Source of the DNA: an uncultured Clostridia bacterium
GTDB lineage: Bacteria; Bacillota; Clostridia; TANB77; CAG-508
Length of the DNA: 21,507 nt
Reading direction: 5' to 3'
NCBI GenBank assembly: GCA_947584125.1
Contig: CANPWI010000009.1
Location: 1 to 21,507 of the forward strand
A program made the position numbers and the translations under genes. Numbering within the stretch: position 1 is the stretch's first letter; each line of letters opens with the position of its first letter. A model generated the notes under the pieces. It was not told the DNA's origin and searched no databases. It saw only the letters and a list, made by a program, of their open reading frames with translations. Positions 1 through 8,316 of this stretch are shown piece after piece.

Positions 1-428
1 CCTGGTCTTCTATGATACATAGAACCATGTCCCATAGGTCCTCTTGATTGTCCATGACGTTTTATAACACCTTGGAATCCTTTTCCTTTTGTAGTACCTT
101 GAACATCTATTTTATCTCCAGCTTCAAAAACATCAGCTTTAATTTCATCTCCAACTTTTACATCTATTTCTTCCATTCTAAATTCTCTTAAATGTTTTTT
201 AGGTGTAATGTTTGATTTTGCAAAATGTCCTTTTTCTGGTTTATTTAAATGTTTATCTTTTACATCTCCGAATCCTAATTGTATTGCATTATATCCATCT
301 GTTTCTACATTTTTAACTTGTGATACAATACATGGTCCAGCTTCGATTACTGTTACTGGAACAACTAATCCTTTTTCATCAAAAATTTGTGTCATTCCTA
401 TTTTCTTTCCTATTATTGCTTTGTTCAT
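1..428 (-). CDS. rplC: 50S ribosomal protein L3, 5' part (runs off the window)
   Basis: Ribosomal protein L3 binds 23S rRNA early in assembly of the large subunit. The minus strand reads from an ATG at 426-428 and stays open to the window edge, giving about 142 residues. It begins MNKAIIGKKIGMTQIFDE, the usual L3 start, and later contains GTTKGKGFQGVIKRH and GPMGHGSMYHRRPG, conserved L3 segments around the peptidyl-transferase-proximal loop. A strong Shine-Dalgarno sequence (TAGGAGG, about 437-443) sets the start. It lies 108 bp downstream of rpsJ, the standard S10-operon order, and is probably co-transcribed with it. The C-terminal part lies outside the window. Confidence 0.97.
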   Translation of the reverse strand, partial: MNKAIIGKKIGMTQIFDEKGLVVPVTVIEAGPCIVSQVKNVETDGYNAIQLGFGDVKDKHLNKPEKGHFAKSNITPKKHLREFRMEEIDVKVGDEIKADVFEAGDKIDVQGTTKGKGFQGVIKRHGQSRGPMGHGSMYHRRP

Positions 429-536
429 TTTCTTTCCTCCTAACTATTGGCTGACTTTTCTTGCCAGCATGGTTTAAATTTTTATTTTTTTGAACAATTA
501 ATTCAATTTCATTTTATAGTAATTTTTTATTACTAA

Positions 537-857
537 TTAAAGTTTCATTTCAATATCAACACCAGCAGGTAAGTCTAATTTCATTAAACTATCAACTGTT
601 TTTTGTGTTGGATAAAGGATATCTATAACTCTTTTATGTGTTCTCATTTCAAATTGTTCTCTTGAATCTTTATATTTGTGAGGACAACGTAAAATTGTTA
701 CAACTTCCTTTTGTGTTGGTAATGGAATAGGACCTGAAACTTTTGCTCCTGTTCTTTTAGCAGTATCTACTATTTTTTCAGCAGACTGATCTAAAACAAC
801 ATGATCATAAGCCTTTAATCTTATTCTGATTTTTTCACTTGTTACCACATTTGCCAT
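537..857 (-). CDS. rpsJ: 30S ribosomal protein S10
   Basis: S10 is a small-subunit head protein that also acts as NusE in antitermination complexes. The product is 106 residues, the normal length, with conserved segments IRIRLKAYDHVVLDQSAEKI, SGPIPLPT, and TRAxxx-like HKRVIDILYPTQKTVDSLMKL. The start is supported by an AAGGAGGG Shine-Dalgarno site about 8 nt upstream. It is the first gene of the S10 operon, followed by rplC. It sits behind a strong sigma-A-type promoter (1143-1171) and a long structured leader, so expression is probably controlled in the leader as well as at initiation. Confidence 0.98.
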   Translation of the reverse strand: MANVVTSEKIRIRLKAYDHVVLDQSAEKIVDTAKRTGAKVSGPIPLPTQKEVVTILRCPHKYKDSREQFEMRTHKRVIDILYPTQKTVDSLMKLDLPAGVDIEMKL

Positions 858-1136
858 AGTAATTTTCCCTCCTTAAAATAATATTTTACCTAGGCAAGTT
901 TAAACGCATCCTGGTGTTTCTTTTATTACCAATATTAAAATCCCAATTTGGATATACTTTTTTTTGGGATAAGCGTTTACATTTATGCAAAAAAATGCAT
1001 AACTTGTATACCAATTTACTAGGCATACAAAACTTACCGCCTGGTCTTAGCCAAGACATACTCCACGAAAGTTCCCTCCATCCCTTTATATCCGTAAGGA
1101 TGTAGCCACATTTCGCTTCAACGCAAATCTAAACAC
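858..1136 (-). promoter_or_regulatory. Structured 5' leader of the S10 operon (possible ribosomal-protein autoregulatory RNA)
   Basis: The stretch between the rpsJ promoter and rpsJ holds no credible gene but many inverted repeats on the transcribed minus strand: 1079-1083/1098-1102, 1044-1048/1053-1057, 1004-1012/1022-1030 (9 bp with one G-U) and 984-989/996-1001. Two further pairings exclude one another. Hairpin 940-946/964-970 is followed by U-rich sequence, and a longer stem pairs 901-911 with 967-979 (11 bp, 2-nt bulge); both use bases 967-970. In other bacteria the S10 operon is autoregulated by L4 through its leader. That this leader does the same is inference. I did not match it to a named RNA family. 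Confidence 0.55.
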
Positions 1137-1142
1137 TTTAAT

Positions 1143-1171
1143 ATTATACAACGCTTTATTCCGTATGTCAA
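1143..1171 (-). promoter_or_regulatory. Sigma-A-type promoter of the S10 operon
   Basis: On the minus strand TTGACA (1166-1171) and TATAAT (1143-1148) are separated by exactly 17 bp. Both boxes match the vegetative consensus perfectly. The predicted transcript starts near 1136, giving a leader of about 280 nt before rpsJ. Confidence 0.85.
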
Positions 1172-1274
1172 CAGCTTTTTTCATTTTTTTTAACTTTTTG
1201 TAACATATTTAAAATATTATCTTTTTATTTCATACAAAAAATCTCAAAAACTTTATTTTCCCTAAAAGTTTCAG

Positions 1275-1314
1275 TTGCAAATTTATTAAAAAAGTGGTAA
1301 AATTCTACTATAAT
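1275..1314 (+). promoter_or_regulatory. Probable promoter of the serS operon
   Basis: TTGCAA (1275-1280) and TAAAAT (1298-1303) are 17 bp apart. A perfect TATAAT also lies at 1309-1314, but it has no good -35 box at the right distance. Either gives a leader of less than about 30 nt, so there is no room for a T-box, which is often found ahead of serS in Firmicutes. Confidence 0.55.
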
Positions 1315-1338
1315 ATACAATGAAAGGAAGCTATAGAA

Positions 1339-2640
1339 ATGATTGATATAAAATTTTTAAGAGAAAATCCTGATATTGTTAGGGAAAATATAAAAAAGAA
1401 GTTTCAGGACCATAAGTTACCTCTTGTTGATGAAGTTTTAGAATTAGATGAAAAAAATAGAAAAATTAAGCTTCATGGTGATGATTTAAGAATGAACAGA
1501 AATAATTTAAGTTCAAAAATTGGTATGCTTATGCGTGAAGGAAAAAAAGATGAAGCTGAAGATATAAAGAAACAAGTTACTAATATAAATGAAGAATTAG
1601 TTTCAAATGAAAAATTAGAACTTGAATATTCTGAGAAAATAAAAGAAATTATGATGAAAATACCAAATATTATTCATGAATCAGTTCCAATAGGTAAAAG
1701 CGATTTAGAAAATGTTGAGGTTCAAAAATATGGTGAGCCTATTGTTCCTTCTTATGAAATTCCATATCACACAGAAATTATGGAAAGTCTTTGTGGTATT
1801 GATTTAGACTCTGCTAGGAGAGTAGCTGGTAATGGATTTTATTATTTAATGGGAGATGTTGCTAGACTTCATTCATCAATTCTTTCTTATGCAAGAGATT
1901 TTATGATTAATAAAGGATTTACTTATTGCGTTCCACCTTTTATGATACGCTCAGATGTTGTAACAGGTGTTATGAGCTTTGAAGAAATGGATGCAATGAT
2001 GTATAAAATTGAAGGCGAAGATTTATATTTAATTGGTACAAGTGAACATTCAATGATTGGTAAATTTAAAAATCAAATTCTTCCTAAAAATGAGTTACCA
2101 TATACTATGACATCATATTCTCCTTGTTTTAGAAAAGAAAAAGGTGCTCATGGTATTGAAGAAAGAGGTGTTTATAGAATACATCAATTTGAAAAGCAGG
2201 AAATGATTGTTGTTTGTGAACCCCAAGACAGTTATATGTGGTATGATAAATTATGGTCATATACTGTTGAACTATTTAGGTCATTAGATATTCCTGTAAG
2301 AACACTTGAATGTTGTTCTGGAGATTTAGCAGATTTAAAAGCAAAAAGTGTTGATGTTGAGGCATGGAGTCCTAGACAACAAAAATAAAAATATTTTGAG
2401 GTTGGAAGCTGTTCAAATTTAACAGATGCTCAAAGTAGAAGATTAGGTATACGAATAAAAGGTGAAAAAGGAAATTATTTAGCACATACATTAAACAATA
2501 CTGTTGTTGCCCCACCTCGAATGCTTATTGCATTTTTAGAAAATAATTATAATGAAGATGGTAGTATTAATATTCCTAAACCTTTAATGCCATATATGGG
2601 CGGAATAGACAAATTATATCCTAAAAAGGAGATTAAATAA
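1339..2640 (+). pseudogene. serS: Seryl-tRNA synthetase interrupted by an in-frame TAA
   Basis: Seryl-tRNA synthetase (class II) charges tRNA-Ser. Translation from ATG 1339 (AAAGGAAG upstream) gives an N-terminal tRNA-binding coiled-coil arm (about residues 30-105) and the catalytic core with motif 2 (FRKEKGAHG, then RGVYRIHQFEKQEM). The frame stops at TAA 2386-2388 after 349 codons. The same frame continues without another stop to TAA 2638-2640 and encodes the rest of the family: YFEVGSCSNLTDAQSRRLGI, then motif 3 (LAHTLNNTVVAPPRMLIAFLE) and the PKPLMPYMGG end. The stop lies in a tandem AAAAAT duplication. Deleting one copy gives SPRQQKYFEVGS, as expected. A 349-residue product would lack motif 3 (ATP-binding arginine) and be inactive. 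This could be a real mutation, a mixed population or a sequence error. It is the first gene of an operon with ysxC. Confidence 0.9.
2381..2392 (+). repeat. 6-bp tandem duplication AAAAAT x2 that creates the serS stop
   Basis: Two adjacent AAAAAT units (2381-2386 and 2387-2392) follow CAAC and precede ATTTTGAG. In the serS frame they read CAA AAA TAA AAA TAT. With one unit they would read CAA AAA TAT TTT, which is open and fits the family. This is a typical replication-slippage signature in an A-rich tract. Confidence 0.9.
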
Positions 2641-2643
2641 AAT

Positions 2644-3234
2644 ATGATAGTTAAAAACCCAAAATTTGAAATTTCAGCTGTTTCGCCAAAGCAATACCCA
2701 ACATCTGGTTTAGCTGAAATAGTTCTTGCTGGTAAGTCTAATGTAGGAAAATCTTCTTTTATTAATACATTAATTAATAGAAAATCTCTTGCTAGAACTA
2801 GTAGCGAACCTGGTAAAACAAGACAAATTAATTTTTATGATATAGATTCAAAGTTTTATTTTGTTGACCTTCCAGGTTATGGGTACAGTAAAATGTCAAA
2901 AATGGAGCAAGAAAAAGTAGGAAAATTTATTGAAGAATATCTTTTTAATAGAAAAAACATTTCTTTAATACTTTTACTTATAGATATTAGGCATAAGCCA
3001 AGTGAAAACGATATTCTAATGTATGAATATATAAAAAATACAGGATTACCTTTTATAATTATTGCAACAAAGGCAGATAAAATTGCTGTTACAAAAGTAG
3101 ATTCTACTGTTTTACAATTAAAAGAATATTTAGGAGTTACAAATGATGATGTCCAAATATTGCCATTTTCTGCAGAAAGAAAAATTTATTCTGAAGATAT
3201 TTGGTCTGTTATTGAAAAAACATTAAATATTTAG
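2644..3234 (+). CDS. ysxC: Ribosome-biogenesis GTPase YsxC/EngB
   Basis: This is a TrmE-Era-EngA-like GTPase needed for assembly of the large ribosomal subunit. The 196-residue product has the normal family length. Visible motifs are the P-loop GKSNVGKS (30-37), G3 DLPGYG (75-80), G4 TKAD (142-145) and G5 SAE (176-178), with the switch segment PGKTRQINFY between G1 and G3. Its start lies 3 bp after the final serS stop, and its Shine-Dalgarno site (AAGGAG) lies inside the last serS codons. Translation would normally be coupled to serS, so the premature serS stop could reduce it. Confidence 0.97.
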   Translation: MIVKNPKFEISAVSPKQYPTSGLAEIVLAGKSNVGKSSFINTLINRKSLARTSSEPGKTRQINFYDIDSKFYFVDLPGYGYSKMSKMEQEKVGKFIEEYLFNRKNISLILLLIDIRHKPSENDILMYEYIKNTGLPFIIIATKADKIAVTKVDSTVLQLKEYLGVTNDDVQILPFSAERKIYSEDIWSVIEKTLNI

Positions 3235-3244
3235 GAGGTCTTTT

Positions 3245-3781
3245 ATGAAATTTACACCAAATAGTGATTCTCTTGCCGAAAATAAAGTATTAATTTTATA
3301 TATTTTGGCAAAGATAAAAAAACCCCTTACAAATGATGACCTTTATAAAATAATTTCAGTAGTATATGATATGAACTATTTTTATTTTCAACAATTCCTT
3401 TTTGATTTAGTTGAAAGTAAATATGTTCTTTCCTTTAAAAAAGAAGATGAGGTATTTTATGAATTAACTCCTGAGGGTGAAAACCTGTTATCATTAACAT
3501 CTGATATTTTACCAGGTATAATACTTTTAAATGTTGATACAAAAATAAAAACAGTATTAGATGAAATTAAAGAAGAATCTTCTATTTCTACAGAATTTAT
3601 TCCACATAGTGAAAATGACTTTACTGTAATTTGTAAAATAATAGAAAACCATAAAACAGTTTTTGAGGTAACAACTTATGTTGGTTCAAGGGAACAAGCA
3701 AAAGCTGTTACAGATAACTGGAAAAACAATGCAAGTAAAATTTATCCAAAAATATTAGAATTACTTTCTCCAAAAAATTAA
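3245..3781 (+). CDS. DUF4364 family protein, probable winged-helix domain
   Basis: A 178-residue cytosolic protein of a Firmicutes-specific family that I recognise as DUF4364. The N-terminal 75 residues look like a winged helix: helix ENKVLILYILAKI, helix TNDDLYKIISVVYDMNYFYF, recognition-like FQQFLFDLVESKYV, and wing FKKEDEVFYELTPEGENLL. The C-terminal half (about 95-175) is alpha/beta and uncharacterised. It may be a transcription regulator, but no ligand or target can be inferred. A perfect AGGAGG lies just before the ATG. It sits 10 bp after ysxC and 18 bp before cdd, so it belongs to the same operon. Confidence 0.8.
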   Translation: MKFTPNSDSLAENKVLILYILAKIKKPLTNDDLYKIISVVYDMNYFYFQQFLFDLVESKYVLSFKKEDEVFYELTPEGENLLSLTSDILPGIILLNVDTKIKTVLDEIKEESSISTEFIPHSENDFTVICKIIENHKTVFEVTTYVGSREQAKAVTDNWKNNASKIYPKILELLSPKN

Positions 3782-3799
3782 TTAAGGAGGCATTAAATT

Positions 3800-4195
3800 A
3801 TGCAAATAGAAGAATTATTTGAAATAGCAAAAAAGGCTCGAAAGAACTCTTATTCACCTTATTCTAATTATCAAGTAGGTGCGTGTTTAGTTACAAAATC
3901 CGGAAAAATATATACAGGATGTAACATTGAAAATAATGGAATAATGTCTATATGTGCTGAACGAGTTGCTTTTTGTAAAGCAATTTCAGATGGCGAATCT
4001 GAATTTGAAACAATTTATATTGTTGGTGGTAAAAAATCATCAGAAAATTTAGAATCATGTTTGCCTTGTGGTTATTGTAGACAATTTATGAGTGAATTTG
4101 TAGATGATTCTTTTAAAATATATTATTTAACAGATAATAATAACTTTACATATAGCACAATTAAAGATTTGCTTCCAAATAGCTTTAAAATTTAA
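3800..4195 (+). CDS. cdd: Cytidine deaminase (homotetrameric type)
   Basis: Cytidine deaminase converts cytidine and deoxycytidine to uridine and deoxyuridine in pyrimidine salvage. The 131-residue length matches the small tetrameric class. The substrate-binding NIEN (42-45) is present. The zinc and catalytic motif C52-A-E54 is present with the second zinc motif PCGYCRQ, supplying C90 and C93. Glu54 is the proton shuttle. A strong AAGGAGG precedes the ATG. It is the last gene of the operon before a bidirectional terminator. Confidence 0.97.
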   Translation: MQIEELFEIAKKARKNSYSPYSNYQVGACLVTKSGKIYTGCNIENNGIMSICAERVAFCKAISDGESEFETIYIVGGKKSSENLESCLPCGYCRQFMSEFVDDSFKIYYLTDNNNFTYSTIKDLLPNSFKI

Positions 4196-4230
4196 TAAAT
4201 GGCAATGCAGATATAATTTACTATTATATT

Positions 4231-4261
4231 AAAAAATGGACGATAAACTCGTCCATTTTTT
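4231..4261. terminator. Bidirectional intrinsic terminator between cdd and topB
   Basis: A perfect 13-bp stem (4231-4243 with 4249-4261) has a 5-nt loop. It carries A-runs on one side and T-runs on the other, so it can end transcription on both strands. The stop codon of topB (4260-4262) lies at its base. Confidence 0.9.
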
Positions 4262-6200
4262 ACATTTTTACTACTAATCTTCCTATTTTAGAATTTATAT
4301 ATTTTTCTAATTTTTCCATAAATTCTTCTGGTTTAATTTCCTTTTTTGCTACCATTTCTAGCCCTTTTTCCCAACTAGCTGTAAGTTTTGGATTTAGCAT
4401 ATCAGGCATTGATGAATAAACTACATCAAAAATTATTTCACCAAAATTTGTTGGTGTAATTATTTGTGTTTTACTATTTATTTGTATATATTTAATCTTT
4501 TCTAATTTTTTTATAATTTCAGCTCTTGTAGCACTTGTTCCAATACCTGCACCTTTTATTTGTTCTCTTAATTCTTCCTCTTCTATTAACTTTCCTGCAT
4601 TTTCCATAGCAAGAATTATTGAACCTGAATTATATCTTGATGGTGGACTTGTTTCTGATTCTTTAGTGTCTAAACCTAAAATATTTATTTTTTGTCCCTT
4701 TTTTAAATCCTTTAAAATTTCAATATTTACTTTATCTTCTTGCTCATCTTTTTTAACATCATTTTTTTCATCTTGATTTATGTTTTTGGATTTTGCTACC
4801 TCTAAATATCCTAAGTTTAAACATACCTTTCCACTTGCAAAGAATAACTCATCATCTACACTTACTGTTACTGATATTTTATTAAACTCTGCTGGTGGAT
4901 AAAAAATTGCTAAAAATCTTTTTACTATAAGTTTATATATTTCTTTATGAAGCTCTGGTAATTTTCCATAACTATCAAATCCTTGACCTGTTGGAATAAT
5001 AGCATAGTGGTCTGTTATTTTACTATCATTTACATATTTAGTTTTTATTAAATTTGTAGAATATTTTTCTTCAGACATTTTTTTTATGTACTTTTGAATT
5101 TCTTCATCATTAAAATTTTTTGCTATTCCGTTTAAATTTTTAGTTATTTCCTTTGCTACAGCTGTTGATAAAACTCTTGCATCTGTTCTTGGATATGTAA
5201 CAAGCTTTTTTTCGTATAAGTTTTGTATAACCTCTAGTGTTTCGTCTGGTTTTATTTTAAACCTTTTTGTACATTCATTTTGAATTTCTGCTAAATTAAA
5301 TAAAAGTGGTGCATTTTCCTTCTGTTTTGATTTTTTAATATCTGTAATAACCGCTTCTTTTCCATTTAAATTTTCTATAAATTTATTAGCATCATCTAAC
5401 TTTTTAAATCCTGTCTCATTATATAACAAATTTGAATTATAAAACTTGGACTTTTCATTTACCTTCCACTCACCAGTAAAAAAGCTACTTTCCTCGCCAA
5501 AATTTCCAACTATTTTATAATATTTAGTCTTAACAAAATTTCTAATTTCTCTTTCTCTTGATACAATCATACCAAGAACACAAGTCATAACTCTTCCTAC
5601 TGAAATTACCGCTCTATCTTGCTCTATGCTTTTTGCTACTCTTTTTCCATATATTATAGATAGTAATCTTGAAAAATTAATACCTATTAAATAATCTTCT
5701 TTTGCTCTTAAATATGCAGAATCTGATAAACTATCATATTCAGATAAATCCTTTGCTTCTTTTATTCCTCTAAGTATTTCCTCCTCTGTTTGTGAATCTA
5801 TCCAAACCCTTTTTTTATTTTTCCCTTTAACACCAATCATTTGGTCTACAAGTCTGTATATGTACTCTCCTTCTCTTCCTGAGTCAGTGCTAACATATAT
5901 GGTATCAACATCTTCTCTTGTTATAACACTTTTTATTATTTTAAATTGATTTTCAACTGCAGGAATAACCTCATACTTATACTCTTTAGGCATAAAAGGA
6001 AGGGTATCTAGTCTCCAAAATTTAAGTTTTTCATCGTATTTTTCAGGATATGACATAGTAACTAAATGACCTACACACCATGTTATTATCCATTCGTCAG
6101 ATTCTAAATATCCATTTTTTCGTGCTGTATTTATTTTAAGTGCTTTTGCAAACTCCATTGCTACAGATGGTTTTTCTGTGATTAATAATTTTTTTGCCAT
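4260..6200 (-). CDS. topB: DNA topoisomerase III (type IA)
   Basis: This type IA topoisomerase relaxes or decatenates DNA through a 5'-phosphotyrosine intermediate. The N-terminal Toprim domain begins MAKKLLITEKPS and has the metal-binding DSGREGE (106-112). The active-site segment VTYPRTDARVL places the catalytic tyrosine at about residue 336 and the assisting arginine at 338. GIGTSATRAEII and LTASWEKGLE, typical of TopB, follow. The 646-residue protein ends soon after the core, with none of the C-terminal zinc ribbons seen in longer homologues. GAAGGGA lies 5 nt before the ATG. It is 15 bp downstream of the hlyIII-type gene and probably co-transcribed with it. Confidence 0.95.
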   Translation of the reverse strand: MAKKLLITEKPSVAMEFAKALKINTARKNGYLESDEWIITWCVGHLVTMSYPEKYDEKLKFWRLDTLPFMPKEYKYEVIPAVENQFKIIKSVITREDVDTIYVSTDSGREGEYIYRLVDQMIGVKGKNKKRVWIDSQTEEEILRGIKEAKDLSEYDSLSDSAYLRAKEDYLIGINFSRLLSIIYGKRVAKSIEQDRAVISVGRVMTCVLGMIVSREREIRNFVKTKYYKIVGNFGEESSFFTGEWKVNEKSKFYNSNLLYNETGFKKLDDANKFIENLNGKEAVITDIKKSKQKENAPLLFNLAEIQNECTKRFKIKPDETLEVIQNLYEKKLVTYPRTDARVLSTAVAKEITKNLNGIAKNFNDEEIQKYIKKMSEEKYSTNLIKTKYVNDSKITDHYAIIPTGQGFDSYGKLPELHKEIYKLIVKRFLAIFYPPAEFNKISVTVSVDDELFFASGKVCLNLGYLEVAKSKNINQDEKNDVKKDEQEDKVNIEILKDLKKGQKINILGLDTKESETSPPSRYNSGSIILAMENAGKLIEEEELREQIKGAGIGTSATRAEIIKKLEKIKYIQINSKTQIITPTNFGEIIFDVVYSSMPDMLNPKLTASWEKGLEMVAKKEIKPEEFMEKLEKYINSKIGRLVVKM

Positions 6201-6215
6201 AAATTTCCCTTCTTT

Positions 6216-6905
6216 TTATATTACATATATTAGCACACATATTAGATGCAATATACTTCCAACTATACATAATAAATGAAATATTGAATGCATCCATTTT
6301 TTCTTTTTTCCAACTCCATAAAGAATTGCTCCTAGAGTATATGCAATTCCACCAGATAATAATAAACCAAATCCAACAGGTCCTAAAGCATTTATTATTA
6401 AATTTCCCTTTACTACAATACACCAACCCATAACTAGATAACATATCATAGAAAATTTATCAAATTTCTTTAAGTCAACCGCATTAAAAACAATTCCTAT
6501 TATAGCTAAAAGCCATACCACTCCAAATATAACCCAACCTGCAACTGGGTCTGCTTCTCTTATAGAACAAAGAGCAAAAGGTGTATATGAACCTGCTATT
6601 AATAAAAATATTGAACAATGGTCAATTATCTGAAATACTTTTTTTGCTTTTCTTTCAGGTTTTAGACCATGATAAATGCTAGACATTGTATATAAAACTA
6701 CTAGAGTTATACCAAATACTATTCCAGATGCTATTCCATATCCATTATGTCTTATTGCTGAAAATACCACACACAAAACTATTGCAACAATTCCAACTAC
6801 TCCACCTACTATGTGTGATACCATATTAAATATTTCTTCACCTTTTGTGTATTTAGGTAAAATTCTATCAGCTAATTTTGTTCTTTTCATAATTAGACTC
6901 ATCAT
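6216..6905 (-). CDS. Hemolysin III / PAQR family membrane protein (YqfA-like)
   Basis: A seven-helix membrane protein of 229 residues, the usual family length. The PAQR/HlyIII hallmarks are present: SHIVGG (S30, H31), SSIYHG (about 75-80), IIDHCSIFLLIAGSYTPF (D95, H96) and a C-terminal HSIFHLLCIVGSILH with the paired histidines of the proposed metal site. The family is often called hemolysin III, but hydrolase or lipid-homeostasis roles are considered more likely. The start is uncertain. The first ATG directly abuts AAAGGA, so the ATG one codon later, or MKRTK at residue 6, could be used instead. It has its own promoter and is followed closely by topB. Confidence 0.9.
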   Translation of the reverse strand: MMSLIMKRTKLADRILPKYTKGEEIFNMVSHIVGGVVGIVAIVLCVVFSAIRHNGYGIASGIVFGITLVVLYTMSSIYHGLKPERKAKKVFQIIDHCSIFLLIAGSYTPFALCSIREADPVAGWVIFGVVWLLAIIGIVFNAVDLKKFDKFSMICYLVMGWCIVVKGNLIINALGPVGFGLLLSGGIAYTLGAILYGVGKKKKWMHSIFHLLCIVGSILHLICVLIYVI

Positions 6906-6929
6906 TCCTTTTAATTAAATTATATACCT

Positions 6930-6958
6930 ATTATACACTATTTAAAAACTATTGTCTA
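6930..6958 (-). promoter_or_regulatory. Promoter of the hlyIII-topB unit
   Basis: On the minus strand TAGACA (6953-6958) and a perfect TATAAT (6930-6935) are 17 bp apart, in the 56-bp gap between spoIVB and the hlyIII-type gene. Confidence 0.65.
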
Positions 6959-6961
6959 TTA

Positions 6962-8224
6962 TTATTTTCTCATTTGTTTTAGCATCATGTCTGCAAAGAC
7001 ACCGTATCCCATACTTGGGTCTGATACTAGAACATGTGTTAATGCTCCTATAAATTTTCCATCTTGTATTATTGGACTACCACTCATACCTTGTATTATT
7101 CCACCTGTTTTTTCTAAAAGTTCTTCATCTGTTATCTTTACAGTCATACTTTTATTATCTGTATTATTAGTTTTATATATCTTTTGTATTTCAACCTCAT
7201 ATTCTTTTCTAACATTATTTTCTAATGTACAAATTATAGAAGCTTTTCCAGTTTTTATTTCATCTCTTAATGCTACTTTCATTTTATTGGATAAATCAAT
7301 ATTTAATGCAGATATATTATTTAAATTTCCAAAAACTCCAAAGCTTGTATTTTTTTCTATATTACCAACGGTAATTTGATTTTCTATTGACCCTTGTATT
7401 TTACCTGGATTGCCTTTTTCTCCTTTTTTTATATCTATTATATTAGTTGTTATAAATTCTCCTGTTGAAATATCTATTAATTTTCCTGTATCTACATCCA
7501 TAATTCCATGCCCAAGTGCTGCAAATTCTCCTGTGGATGGTTCATAAAAACTTATTGTACCAACACCTGCTGCTGTATCTCTTACCCACAAGCCAAGTTT
7601 ATAAGTATCTTTTTCGGTTTTTACAGGTAGGATGCTTGTTTCTTTTACCTCTCCTTCTCTTACATATTTTACATCTATTTTTTTACCATAAGATCCATTA
7701 ACTTTTTCTATTAAATCTGCTGTACAAGTTACAAGTTCTTCATCCATTTCTACTATCATATCTCCCTCATATATTCCTGCTTCTTCATAAGGTTTATATG
7801 TTATTTCATCTTCTCCTGCAATTTCAGAAACACCAACTACTAATACTCCATTTGTATACAGTTTAACACCTACAATATTTCCAAGTGGAACAACCTCTGT
7901 ATTTTCAATTACATTAACTGTAATATCTTTTAAATCAATTTTTCCAAATAAACTTGCTGTTATATTTATTTCTTCAACTAATTCATTTTCATTTGAAATA
8001 TTACTTGATGCTTCAACAGTTTCATAATTATTTATTTTTTCAATTTGCCCATCTTGATTTTTTGTTTCAAATATTATTCCTGGTGCAGTTTTAATATTTA
8101 ATTTCTCACCTTCAAATAAAATTATACTTTCTGGCATAGATGTAATATTTACTACATATACTAAAGCTATAACTAAACAAGATAAAAAAAACACTATTAA
8201 AAATTTTTTTATTTTTTTATTCAT
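6962..8224 (-). CDS. spoIVB: SpoIVB peptidase, sporulation sigma-K checkpoint protease
   Basis: SpoIVB is a secreted serine protease of the S55 family. In sporulating bacilli it is made in the forespore and cleaves SpoIVFA, which releases sigma-K processing in the mother cell. From the start chosen here the protein has 420 residues, close to Bacillus SpoIVB (about 426). It has an N-terminal signal anchor (8-28), a PDZ domain (about 110-205, with EEAGIYEGDMIVEMD) and the peptidase domain. Catalytic residues align as His239 (ALGHGIMD), Asp366 (KITDEELLEKTGG) and Ser381 (QGMSGSPI). A longer in-frame start at 8275 exists, but it is preceded only by a T-run. The ATG at 8224 has AGAAGGT about 7 nt upstream. 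The gene lies just downstream of the pilus locus, separated from it by a terminator. I saw no clear sigma-F or sigma-G promoter. Confidence 0.95.
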   Translation of the reverse strand: MNKKIKKFLIVFFLSCLVIALVYVVNITSMPESIILFEGEKLNIKTAPGIIFETKNQDGQIEKINNYETVEASSNISNENELVEEINITASLFGKIDLKDITVNVIENTEVVPLGNIVGVKLYTNGVLVVGVSEIAGEDEITYKPYEEAGIYEGDMIVEMDEELVTCTADLIEKVNGSYGKKIDVKYVREGEVKETSILPVKTEKDTYKLGLWVRDTAAGVGTISFYEPSTGEFAALGHGIMDVDTGKLIDISTGEFITTNIIDIKKGEKGNPGKIQGSIENQITVGNIEKNTSFGVFGNLNNISALNIDLSNKMKVALRDEIKTGKASIICTLENNVRKEYEVEIQKIYKTNNTDNKSMTVKITDEELLEKTGGIIQGMSGSPIIQDGKFIGALTHVLVSDPSMGYGVFADMMLKQMRK

Positions 8225-8290
8225 AATAATTACCTTCTTAAAATTTCTTTTAATTTTAGGATAACCATTTTGCATAAAAAAATAACAAAA

Positions 8291-8316
8291 AAAAGGCAGG
8301 TGTTTACCTGTCTTTT
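8291..8316 (-). terminator. Intrinsic terminator at the end of the pilus locus
   Basis: On the minus strand an 11-bp stem (8306-8316 with 8291-8301, one G-U pair) with a GTTT-type tetraloop is followed by eight T residues. It overlaps the stop codon of the 552-residue protein gene and separates the pilus locus from spoIVB. Confidence 0.88.

Noticed and set aside
914..1105. Open frame of 63 codons on the plus strand in the serS-rpsJ divergent region
   Set aside because: It lies antisense to the structured S10 leader, lacks a Shine-Dalgarno site and has no protein-like pattern.
1339..2640. Alternative genetic code or programmed UAA decoding in serS
   Set aside because: All other genes end normally in TAA, and the stop is fully explained by a 6-bp tandem duplication. 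Pyrrolysine and selenocysteine use UAG and UGA, not UAA.
6136..6444. Minus-strand open frame overlapping the topB start and the hlyIII-type gene
   Set aside because: It is out of frame with two well-supported genes and its product has no family features.
8225..8275. Longer N-terminus for SpoIVB from the ATG at 8275
   Set aside because: There is no ribosome binding site, only a T-run. The ATG at 8224 has a good site and puts the catalytic residues three positions from those of Bacillus SpoIVB.
8225..8290. Forespore sigma-F or sigma-G promoter for spoIVB
   Set aside because: Such a promoter is expected from known biology, but no sequence here resembles both boxes at a proper spacing.
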